Below the pieces are notes generated by a model that was given only the letters and a program-made list of their open reading frames with translations, ran no database searches and had not been told where the DNA came from. The translations under genes and the position numbers were made by a program. This document shows, piece by piece, positions 17,420 to 25,196 of a stretch of DNA of 64,000 nucleotides. How positions within the stretch are numbered: position 1 is the stretch's first letter; each line of letters starts with the position of its first letter. The stretch is taken from NCBI RefSeq assembly GCF_002953715.1, contig NZ_CP025014.1, positions 528,530 through 592,529 of the forward strand, read 5' to 3'. Source of the stretch: Rhizobium leguminosarum (GTDB taxonomy: Bacteria; Pseudomonadota; Alphaproteobacteria; Rhizobiales; Rhizobiaceae).

Positions 17420-18109
17420 ATGCAGCGCCTGCCCCGTGCTCCCAAAGCCGTCCTGTTCGACATGGACGGTTTGATGTTTGATACCGAAGCTCTGTATCGC
17501 GATGCCACGATCACGGCTGCACGGAATGCAGGCTTCGAATTGCCTCTGCCGGCCTATCTTGAAACCATTGGTTTGCCGGCTTCCAGTGTCCGCGAAGTTT
17601 TGTTGGCCCGGTTCGGCAAGGATGCCCCTCTGGAAGATCTCTGGAGTCAGGCTTCGGAACTCTTCACGCAGATGGTGCAAACGGATTTACGAACGAAAGC
17701 AGGCTTGCCGGAAATTCTATCCTTCCTCGAAGAGGCGCGGATCCCTTCGGCCATCGTAACCTCATCGGATCGGACGGCCGTCGAGGGCCATCTTTCCGCA
17801 ACCGGGCTGCAAGACCGGTTCCAAACCATTGTTGCCTATGGCGATTACGGGGTGGGAAAACCGCATCCCGCTCCATACCTGCTGGCTGCCGAGCGGCTCA
17901 ACCTGCCCATTTCAAAATGCGTTGCCCTGGAAGACTCCCGAAATGGGGTTCTCTCCGCATCAAGCGCCGGAGCAATGACCATCATGGTGCCGGATCTGGT
18001 TCAGCCGGCTCCAGATCTTCTTGGCCGCTGCGCCTGCGTCTTGGCGGATCTTCACGCCGTTCGGGACTTGATCGCAATCTCGATAGTGGGCACGAGTAGG
18101 TGGCATTGA
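17420..18109 (+). CDS. HAD-superfamily phosphatase/phosphomutase
   Basis: A 229-residue HAD hydrolase. Motif I is FDMDGLMFDTE (two Asp), motif II is VTSSD, motif III is the Lys in YGVGKPHP, and motif IV is ALEDSRNG. An alpha-helical cap lies between motifs I and II, as in phosphoglycolate phosphatase and beta-phosphoglucomutase relatives. ATG at 17420 is chosen because MQRLPRAPKAVLFDMDG gives the usual short N-terminus; an in-frame upstream start adds 23 atypical residues. A sugar phosphate or glycolate phosphate is likely, but the substrate cannot be fixed. Confidence 0.87.
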   Translation: MQRLPRAPKAVLFDMDGLMFDTEALYRDATITAARNAGFELPLPAYLETIGLPASSVREVLLARFGKDAPLEDLWSQASELFTQMVQTDLRTKAGLPEILSFLEEARIPSAIVTSSDRTAVEGHLSATGLQDRFQTIVAYGDYGVGKPHPAPYLLAAERLNLPISKCVALEDSRNGVLSASSAGAMTIMVPDLVQPAPDLLGRCACVLADLHAVRDLIAISIVGTSRWH

Positions 18110-18289
18110 GGCGGGCGAGACGGAGCAGGAAATCGTCAATTTTCTGCCGGTGGCTTGAGAGCCAAGCCAAGGCATTTCAATCGAAAGCTACACCGCCTTG
18201 ACGTGAATCGAACCGCAGAGCCGCACTTCATGCAGTTGACAGGCCGGGACGGTTCTTTCATCTGGAGCGCCAGATCAGGAGCCTCTCAC

Positions 18290-18769
18290 ATGACCCTTAC
18301 CGTACGCCCCGCGACGCCTTTAGACGCGGCAACGATCCTGCGATTCGTCCGCGAATTGGCCGACTATGAAAAGGCGATCCACGAGGTCGAGGCGACCGAG
18401 GAGAGCACACGTGCGGCGATTTTCGGCGACGGTTCTGTCACGCATGCGCTGATCTGCGAACGCGAAGGCCAAGCGATCGGCATGGCGGTCTATTTCTTCA
18501 GCTATTCGACTTGGCAGGCGAAGAACGGCCTTTATCTGGAAGATCTCTACGTAACACCGGACGCGCGCGGCTCGGGGGCCGGCAAGGCGCTGCTGCGGCG
18601 CCTAGCACAGATCGCGCTAGAGAAGAGCTGCGGCCGCTTTGAATGGAGTGTGCTCGACTGGAACGAACCTTCGATCCGCGTCTATGAGGCGATCGGCGCG
18701 GAGCCGCAGAAGGAATGGATCCGCTATCGGATGGCGGGAGAGAAGCTGGCGGCGTTTGCCCGCGGCTAG
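18290..18769 (+). CDS. GNAT-family N-acetyltransferase
   Basis: A 159-residue GNAT protein from ATG at 18290, with AGGAG 8 bases upstream. The acetyl-CoA motif is LYVTPDARGSGAGKALLRRL (R/QxxGxG/A). The preceding strand is NGLYLEDLYV and the C-terminal part has DWNEPSIRVYEAIGA. Its layout resembles the diamine acetyltransferase/PhnO branch (early RELADYEKA helix). Polyamines, aminoalkyl compounds or amino acids are possible acceptors. It is transcribed alone. Confidence 0.88.
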   Translation: MTLTVRPATPLDAATILRFVRELADYEKAIHEVEATEESTRAAIFGDGSVTHALICEREGQAIGMAVYFFSYSTWQAKNGLYLEDLYVTPDARGSGAGKALLRRLAQIALEKSCGRFEWSVLDWNEPSIRVYEAIGAEPQKEWIRYRMAGEKLAAFARG

Positions 18770-19024
18770 AACTCTCTCTCCTTTTCCTGGCGACGGCCTC
18801 GATTTTCGGAGCCTTTTCCAGCTCTGGCCGCGTCAGCAGTGCGTCCCGCCTCTTCCAATAAATCCGCAATCAGGCATTGGACAGACCGCTCAGGAATGCC
18901 GTCCGGCGATACTCGGCCTGTTCGAGACGGCCCCGGCTCTGGTCGTACTTGGCCTTCACCGCATTGAGATTGGCTAGTAATCGGCACACAGCTCCCGCTT
19001 TCCGATCTCCACCCCTCTGATCCC

Positions 19025-21430
19025 TTACCGCAATTCAGCAGTAACCCGGAATATCCCGCCGGCCGAAGCGTCCGAGCAGACGACGAAGGTCGAGCCTTCC
19101 TGCGCCATGAAGGCGATATTGCCGCCGGCTTCGCAGGGGGTGGCGCTCCATTGCAGGATGATGTCGCCATTTTCGGGCAGCTTTTCCGTGGGGATTTTCG
19201 TCGCGCTTGCCATCCATTCCGTTGCCGACGGCAGATGGACGGGGGCGTTCAGTTGTTTCGACAGCCACGCGGTATAGTTCTGCGCGACGGCAAGCGGCAC
19301 GTCGTCGGCCGGCTGCTGCGGATTGTCGGTATAGGCCTGGGCCGCGGCGGGATCTGAATTGGCGGTGTAATATTCCGCCATCTCCGCCCGGGTGACAGCC
19401 TTCGTCTGCATGCAGAAGGACTTGTCGATCTTCACCGCGCCATTGGCAACGCCAAGCATGCCGCCGAGCTCCTTCATCGACGAGGTCATCAGCCGGACAT
19501 TCTCAAGCGAATAGCTTCCGGCCGGGACGGTCTCGAAGGCAAGGGTCTGCGAAACCGGGCAGAAGCCGCGCGCCGACAGCGCCTCGAGATCGGCAAGGAT
19601 CGGCTGGTAGGCGACGACGGCGAGCTTATAGGCCTCGGCGGTGTAGCGGCCGTCGGCTTCGCCGATCTTCGGGGCGAGCGCGGCAAGCGTCGGATCGGCA
19701 GCACCTGCGCGTGTTGCGATCGAGGCGCTGAGATCGGTGACTTTCTGCTTCAGCGCCATCGCCTCGTCCTTTGCCGCCATGACATCGGCGATGACGGCGT
19801 CGAACAGTTTGGCGGCGTCGCCATAGCCTGACGTCGCGGCCGGCATCTGCCATTGCTCTGCCTTGGCCTTGGCCTCGGTCATCAGCCCGCTCGCCTTTTT
19901 GACGTCGGGGCTATCGCCGGCGCCGATGCGGTTGACGGTTTCGCGTTTTGCCGCCGCATCCTTCTCGGCTGCCGCCAGCGCGGTCAGCGCCTTGGCGAGA
20001 TCGTCAAACGTCGTTTTCGATGCGTCGTAGGCGTCGACCGCAGCATGCATCTGCTTTGCTGTGGCCGCCTCCGCAGCAGTCTTCATCTTGGCATCGGCCT
20101 CGGCAAAACCTGGCGCCTTGTCGCCGCCTGCGGCCGAAGCGGCAGATTTCGCCTTCTCGGCATTCTCCTTCGAGATACCGATCAGCGCATTGCCAAGATT
20201 GATGGCGGCCGTCTGGAAACCCGGAAGCGCCTTTTCGTAATCTTCGTCCTTGAGCAGGGCATCGGCCGATGTTAGCGCCGCAGCACCCGTGTCATAGGCA
20301 AGCTTTGCCTGGTCACCGGAAGGTCGCTCCGGCGCCTTGGCGGCAATCGCCTTCTGCTTGCGGCTTTCGGCCTCCTTCTTCCAGGTGCCGACATCGGCGA
20401 CGAGTTTCGGATCCGGGCGAAGAAGTTTCGGGATGGTGACGACACCGACGCCGATGCAGATCAGGAGCAGCGCGCCGATCATCGACAGCTTGGCAAGCGT
20501 CCACTTTTTCGGTTTCGGCGCCTCCTGCTGCTGTTGCATGCCGCCGCGCGGATCCCACGACATCGGCTGGATGCCCGTCGTCACCCGGGCGAATTCGCCC
20601 AGCGCATCGGCGCCCATGCGCGGTCGCTGGGCCGGGTCGCGGCTCAACATCCTTTCCACAAGGCTTGCAAGACCCTCGGGAAAACCGGGGATCAGCACGT
20701 CCAGGCGGGGAAAGACGTTGGAAGGGTCGAGATGGATGTTCTTCCAGCTCTGCTCGCGCTGATGCTCGTCCTCCCAGACCATGACGCTGTCGAAGACGCT
20801 GGCATAGGTCTGCCGCGGCAGGAAGAGCTTGTAGGCGATCATGCCCATGGCATAGATGTCGAGTGCCGATGAGGCGGAGAAGGTGCCGCTGGCATAGATC
20901 TCCGGCGCGCCGAATTCCGGCACATAGGGCGGGATGATGTGCTCGCCGATCTTCGAGATCAGGTGCAGGTTGCCGATCCGGACCGACAGGCCGGAATAAT
21001 CTTCGGAGACGTAAATGCACTGGTCCGTCAGGGCGTTGTGGGCATAACCGGCGCCATGCAGCGTCGCCAGGCCCTCGAGGATGTGGCGGCCGATCTCGAC
21101 GGCGCGCTCGTAAGCCACCATCTCCGTTTCGTCGAGATATTGGTGCAGCGTTTTCGACGGCCGCTTCTCGACGATATAGAAATTGTCATCTTCCGGCGAC
21201 GGCGGGATGAGGTCCTCGATCTCGACGAAGCGCCGCGCCGTCAGAGATTTGGCCTCGTTGATGGAGGTCCAGACCCGCTCGAAACGAGCCTTGTCGAGTT
21301 TCAGCGCCACATCGGGCGTGACGATGAAGACCGAATGGTCCATCCGCTTGTCCTGGGCGGGATAGACGATGAATTCGTTTTCATAGATCGGCTCGCCGAT
21401 CGTGTAGCGGGCGATCAGATCACTTCTCAT
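19025..21430 (-). CDS. Membrane pseudokinase with periplasmic sulfatase-modifying-factor-like domain
   Basis: An 801-residue protein and last gene of the operon. Residues 1-285 have a Ser/Thr kinase fold (VALKLDK, GAPEIYA, ALDIYAMGMIAYKL, RDPAQRPRM). The catalytic loop reads HNALTDQC instead of HRDLKPxN and the DFG position reads NLH, so it should be a pseudokinase. One membrane helix lies near 311-333. Then come long Ala-rich helices (340-610) and a C-terminal domain like FGE/SUMF1 (CMQTKAVTRAEMAEYY, HLPSATEWMASATK). The cytoplasmic part likely senses or scaffolds and the C-terminus lies in the periplasm. ATG at 21430 follows GGGGG. It starts 42 bases after the serpin. Confidence 0.82.
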   Translation of the reverse strand: MRSDLIARYTIGEPIYENEFIVYPAQDKRMDHSVFIVTPDVALKLDKARFERVWTSINEAKSLTARRFVEIEDLIPPSPEDDNFYIVEKRPSKTLHQYLDETEMVAYERAVEIGRHILEGLATLHGAGYAHNALTDQCIYVSEDYSGLSVRIGNLHLISKIGEHIIPPYVPEFGAPEIYASGTFSASSALDIYAMGMIAYKLFLPRQTYASVFDSVMVWEDEHQREQSWKNIHLDPSNVFPRLDVLIPGFPEGLASLVERMLSRDPAQRPRMGADALGEFARVTTGIQPMSWDPRGGMQQQQEAPKPKKWTLAKLSMIGALLLICIGVGVVTIPKLLRPDPKLVADVGTWKKEAESRKQKAIAAKAPERPSGDQAKLAYDTGAAALTSADALLKDEDYEKALPGFQTAAINLGNALIGISKENAEKAKSAASAAGGDKAPGFAEADAKMKTAAEAATAKQMHAAVDAYDASKTTFDDLAKALTALAAAEKDAAAKRETVNRIGAGDSPDVKKASGLMTEAKAKAEQWQMPAATSGYGDAAKLFDAVIADVMAAKDEAMALKQKVTDLSASIATRAGAADPTLAALAPKIGEADGRYTAEAYKLAVVAYQPILADLEALSARGFCPVSQTLAFETVPAGSYSLENVRLMTSSMKELGGMLGVANGAVKIDKSFCMQTKAVTRAEMAEYYTANSDPAAAQAYTDNPQQPADDVPLAVAQNYTAWLSKQLNAPVHLPSATEWMASATKIPTEKLPENGDIILQWSATPCEAGGNIAFMAQEGSTFVVCSDASAGGIFRVTAELR

Positions 21431-21472
21431 GCACTTGTCCCCCTGCATTCATTGCATTCACGAACCCGAATT

Positions 21473-22657
21473 CTATTCGCCCGCCAGAAGCGGATCACCG
21501 ATCAGACCTGCGGCCAGCAGCAGGCCGGTCTTGGTATCGCGAAGCGCGAAGGCAAAACGGGCATCGGCCACGACGCGAACAAGCTTCGGATCGATGCTGC
21601 GTTCCGTGATAACAGCCGTGGCCGCTGCCGCCTCGGTGCCGTTTTCGTCAACCTTGATCATCGTCTTCTGCAGGACGCGCGACAAGCGGATGTTTTCCTT
21701 GGTGAAACCCGGGAAACCCGCATCCTTGGCCTTCTCGGGCGCCACTCCCATCGCATTAAGTACCGGCATCAAATCACGCCCGTCGTTCAGGGAAAAGCGG
21801 GGCAGGAAGATTTCGCCCTTGGCCGCTTCGAATTTCTCGCCCTGAAGCCAGGAGGCAAGCGTCTTCAGGTCCGCGCCGCCGACGCCCTTGCCGGAGCGCG
21901 CCGCCACCACAACCATGCTGTAGCCCTCGCCAGCATAGGCAAGATCGACGGCTGAGAATTTCTCGTCGGAGCGGAATTTTTGCCCGTCGCCGGCAAGATG
22001 CATCATCGGCACCGAAATCGTCGAGCCATCCGGGCGCTGAAAGGGGCTTGCCGGGCTTTCCCGATCGAAGGAGGTCTTCCAGCGCGCCTTGAACGAGAGC
22101 GCGCCGAGGCTGACGAAGCCGCCGCCGGGCGGTGCGTCCAGGATTGATGGAATGGCGCCCCGCGTCGCTTGTTTGACCCAGCCGTTGATGTGCTCGACCG
22201 ATTTCGGTCCGTCGAGGTCCTCGATCGAAGGCTTGACGTGGTGACCGGCGAGCATGGAGAGCGCGTCGGGAACGAGCACCAGCTTGTCGTCGAAGACGAT
22301 CGCGACCGCCGTCGCCAGGGGCGCATCCGTAGCTGCCGGCTTCTCCGGAGACATCGCGTTGAGCGCCGTCTCCGGTCCCTTCACCGCGCCGCCGAAGCCG
22401 AGGCCTTTGGCAATCGAGGCCTTGCCCGCCTCGGAGGCGCCGAGGCTTGCGAGACCGAGCGCGGCGGCAAGGCTTGCCGGCGACACCATGATATTGGCAG
22501 CACCCTCCTTTGCCAGCGTGCGGTCGATGAGTTCGGCGGCAAGCCCAGCCTGTGCGGCGAGCATCGCCTTGCTGTCGCCGGAGTTGCCGGCATGGGCGGC
22601 CGGCGCAAGCGCCATCAGGGAAGCGGCAAGACCCGCCAGCAGAGTGGATTTCGGCAT
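21473..22657 (-). CDS. Exported serpin (serine protease inhibitor)
   Basis: A 394-residue protein of full serpin length with signal peptide MPKSTLLAGLAASLMALAPA (cut after AHA, residue 23). Serpin signatures: NIMVSPASLAAALGLASLGA near 55-74, and the reactive loop hinge KVDENGTEAAAATAV at 335-349, small residues as needed for loop insertion, so it should be inhibitory. By alignment to antitrypsin (SIPPEV versus SIDPKL) the scissile bond is Arg353-Ser354, which suits trypsin-like targets. The preceding operon gene, 13 bases away, encodes just such a trypsin. ATG at 22657 follows AGGAG. Serpins are uncommon in proteobacteria. Confidence 0.9.
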   Translation of the reverse strand: MPKSTLLAGLAASLMALAPAAHAGNSGDSKAMLAAQAGLAAELIDRTLAKEGAANIMVSPASLAAALGLASLGASEAGKASIAKGLGFGGAVKGPETALNAMSPEKPAATDAPLATAVAIVFDDKLVLVPDALSMLAGHHVKPSIEDLDGPKSVEHINGWVKQATRGAIPSILDAPPGGGFVSLGALSFKARWKTSFDRESPASPFQRPDGSTISVPMMHLAGDGQKFRSDEKFSAVDLAYAGEGYSMVVVAARSGKGVGGADLKTLASWLQGEKFEAAKGEIFLPRFSLNDGRDLMPVLNAMGVAPEKAKDAGFPGFTKENIRLSRVLQKTMIKVDENGTEAAAATAVITERSIDPKLVRVVADARFAFALRDTKTGLLLAAGLIGDPLLAGE

Positions 22658-22670
22658 GGTTCGCTCCTGT

Positions 22671-25196
22671 TCAGCGGATGCGATAGAATTTGGAATCGAA
22701 GGACCATTTGCCTTGGGCGCCGGTCTCGTCGTCGCCGACGATCCTGAGGCTTCGGGCGAGATCGTAGACATAGTTGAAGGCGGCGCGCTGGCCGACGAGC
22801 GGCGTCGGCACATCGGGCAGGTCAAGCACTTCGATCGGCTTGTCGCTGAGGATGGCAACGACCATGCCGACGCCCGCCGGTCCCTCCACCACATATTCGA
22901 AGCCGGTATAGGGATTGCGCGCATCGGGCACGACGACCGGCCGGGCCGGATCAAGCCGGTTATCGCCGCTTTTGGCAGTCGGCTTCAGGCCCATCGAGCG
23001 CTTGTTCGGATAAAGCTGCGTCAGTTTGCCGGAGGCATCGATATCGACCAGGATCAGGTAACCGGACTTTTTGGTGGAGACACGCATCGCCACCTTGTCG
23101 CCGATGCTGACCGCGGTGCCGGGCAGCACGTCGACGGCGACGCCCGCCTCATTGTCGCTCTTCAGCGTATTCTCGACTGCGGCGACCGGCGTCTTCGCCT
23201 CCTCGCCGGTGATGACATCCCGGCCGAGCGCATCCGGCTGGCCATAAAATTGCGGCACCGGCGTGAAGCGGCAATCTTCCGCATGCGTCCGGCAATATTC
23301 GTCGGATTTGCGCCGGACATAATCGAGAAGGGCGGCATTGCTGACATTCGGCTTGTCGGCCGCGCGCGCCACGCCATCCTGCACGCCTTCGATGAAGTGG
23401 CGGGTGAAAACCCCCAGCGCCGGCTTGGCCTCGCGGTCGACAAGCGCCCACTGCCCTGCGTTGACGGCCGACCAGACCATGGCGTTTTCGCCGCCGAAGG
23501 AGAATTTTGCTTCCTTGCCTGACTTGTTCGGCGGTTCGAGCGCTGCCAGCGCCGGGCCGAGGCAACGCACGGTGCCGGAGGGCGCCGCCACCGCGCTGCG
23601 GCTGCCAGGGCCGACATGGCAGGCATCGATTAGCAGTGTGACGCGGCGGTCCTTGAGGCTGTTCAGCCGCGCGGCGATCTCGGTTTCGCGGATCTGGTTG
23701 GTGACCGTCACCTTGCCGCCTTCGCGGACCAGCTTGGCATCGGCTGCCACCAGCGTCGGGCTGGTCGTTTCCTCGGCACCCATTTCCTCCGAGCCCTGGC
23801 CGCTGAAATAGAGGAAGACGCGGCTTCCAAGCGTCGACTGACGCACCAGCCAGTCGTCGATCTCGGCAAGGATCGCCTCGCGGGTCGCCTTGCGATTGGT
23901 CAGCGTGTGGATCTGTTCCGGGCGGTAGGCGAGCGTCTTGGCGAGGAAGACCTGCATCGCCTTCACATCGGTGGCGGAGCCGGTCAGCTTGGCCTCGCGC
24001 ATCTCGTAATCGTCGATGCCGATCAACAGCGCGCGGTCGCCGGGCGAGCTTTCGATCACCGGCGTCCGGACGACCTGTGGCTGAACGGCGGGTTCGTCGC
24101 CGACAGGCTTGTCAGCCGGCGGGGTATCGCCGGCGGGCGCGTCGGGCGTTTCGGTCGTGGCGGCAGGCGCCGTATCGCCTGCGGGCGGGGTGGTGATGGC
24201 GAGATTGGCCTCTTCCTGTCCGGACTTCCTCTGCTTGGTCCCGCCACCGGTGGTGGTGGACGCGACCTGATCGTCGGCAGCAGGCCCTTCAACATCAGGC
24301 ACGTCGCCATCGGTCTTTGCGGCGATCCAGTCGCGGAAGGCGGCCACACGGGTATAGACGCCGTAATGCTCCGCCTCGGCGCAGCCGGCGCCCCAGCTGA
24401 CGATGCCGAGCTGGATCCAGCGCTTGTCGGGACGCTGGGCGACGAGCGGCCCGCCGCTGTCGCCCTGGCAGGCATCCTTGCCGCCTTCGGCATAACCGGC
24501 GCAGACATTGCGCTCGTCGATCGGGTTCATCCGCATCGAGCTGTCGCGATAGGCGGCGCGGCAGTCCTCGCGCGGGACGATCGGCAGTTCCACTTCCTGC
24601 AGCTCGGTCGGCAGGTACTTGTCGTCCCAGCCGTGATCGGCCTTGGTGTAACCCCAGCCGGTGACGACAGCCGGGTGGCCGGCGGCCTCCACCTCATCAT
24701 CCGAGGCCGAGGCCAGGATCGCCGGCTTCGATTTGGCGGGCTCGCTCAGCTTGATGAGGGCGATGTCGTTGGCGAAGACCTTGCGGTCGAAATCCTCGTG
24801 AATGATCACGTCTTCGACGGCAAGCCCCGGCTTGTCGGGGCCGTCGACCGCGATCACCTTGTCGATCTTCGACTTGCCCTCGACGATCAGCAGGTCGCGG
24901 GCAAAGAGATCCTGCTTGCCGGAGCGGCCGCTGGTGACGCAATGGGCTGCCGTCAATATCCAGCGTGGCGCGATCAGCGAGCCGCCGCAATGGCCGCCGA
25001 AGCGGCCGCGCTGTTCGGGGTCGGGCGCCAGGATCTTCACCTGCCAGGGCCATTCGCCCTTCTTGGCGGCCTGGCCGCCGATGACCCGCCCGCCATCCTC
25101 GCCAGCAAAATCGGTGTCCTGCTGCGCCAGAACAGGAGCAGCCAGAAGCAGCATGACGGACGCAATATTGAGGACCCTGCTGATCGACGTGCTCAT
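22671..25196 (-). CDS. Exported trypsin fused to a caspase-like domain lacking the catalytic His
   Basis: An 841-residue protein. A signal peptide (1-24) is followed by an S1 trypsin domain: RVIGGQ at 37-42, triad His85 (TAAHC), Asp144 (NDIAL), Ser247 (GDSGGP), and Asp241, the specificity residue for Lys/Arg. A Pro/Thr-rich linker (300-380) leads to a C14 caspase-like domain (RALLIGIDDYE) where the His motif reads YFSGQG (Gln467) but the Cys motif is intact (LLIDACHVG, Cys526). The C-terminus (about 690-841) is DUF4384-like (GYLILVDIDASGKLTQLYPN). RVIGG implies zymogen activation by cleavage after Arg37. It overlaps the preceding caspase gene by ATGA. Confidence 0.9.
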   Translation of the reverse strand: MSTSISRVLNIASVMLLLAAPVLAQQDTDFAGEDGGRVIGGQAAKKGEWPWQVKILAPDPEQRGRFGGHCGGSLIAPRWILTAAHCVTSGRSGKQDLFARDLLIVEGKSKIDKVIAVDGPDKPGLAVEDVIIHEDFDRKVFANDIALIKLSEPAKSKPAILASASDDEVEAAGHPAVVTGWGYTKADHGWDDKYLPTELQEVELPIVPREDCRAAYRDSSMRMNPIDERNVCAGYAEGGKDACQGDSGGPLVAQRPDKRWIQLGIVSWGAGCAEAEHYGVYTRVAAFRDWIAAKTDGDVPDVEGPAADDQVASTTTGGGTKQRKSGQEEANLAITTPPAGDTAPAATTETPDAPAGDTPPADKPVGDEPAVQPQVVRTPVIESSPGDRALLIGIDDYEMREAKLTGSATDVKAMQVFLAKTLAYRPEQIHTLTNRKATREAILAEIDDWLVRQSTLGSRVFLYFSGQGSEEMGAEETTSPTLVAADAKLVREGGKVTVTNQIRETEIAARLNSLKDRRVTLLIDACHVGPGSRSAVAAPSGTVRCLGPALAALEPPNKSGKEAKFSFGGENAMVWSAVNAGQWALVDREAKPALGVFTRHFIEGVQDGVARAADKPNVSNAALLDYVRRKSDEYCRTHAEDCRFTPVPQFYGQPDALGRDVITGEEAKTPVAAVENTLKSDNEAGVAVDVLPGTAVSIGDKVAMRVSTKKSGYLILVDIDASGKLTQLYPNKRSMGLKPTAKSGDNRLDPARPVVVPDARNPYTGFEYVVEGPAGVGMVVAILSDKPIEVLDLPDVPTPLVGQRAAFNYVYDLARSLRIVGDDETGAQGKWSFDSKFYRIR

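Noticed and set aside
18860..18980. Possible coding tail on the minus strand (LNAVKAKYDQSRGRLEQAEY, then a stop near 18870)
   Set aside because: It looks protein-like but is only about 35 residues, has no start and no recognised family, so it was not listed as a feature.
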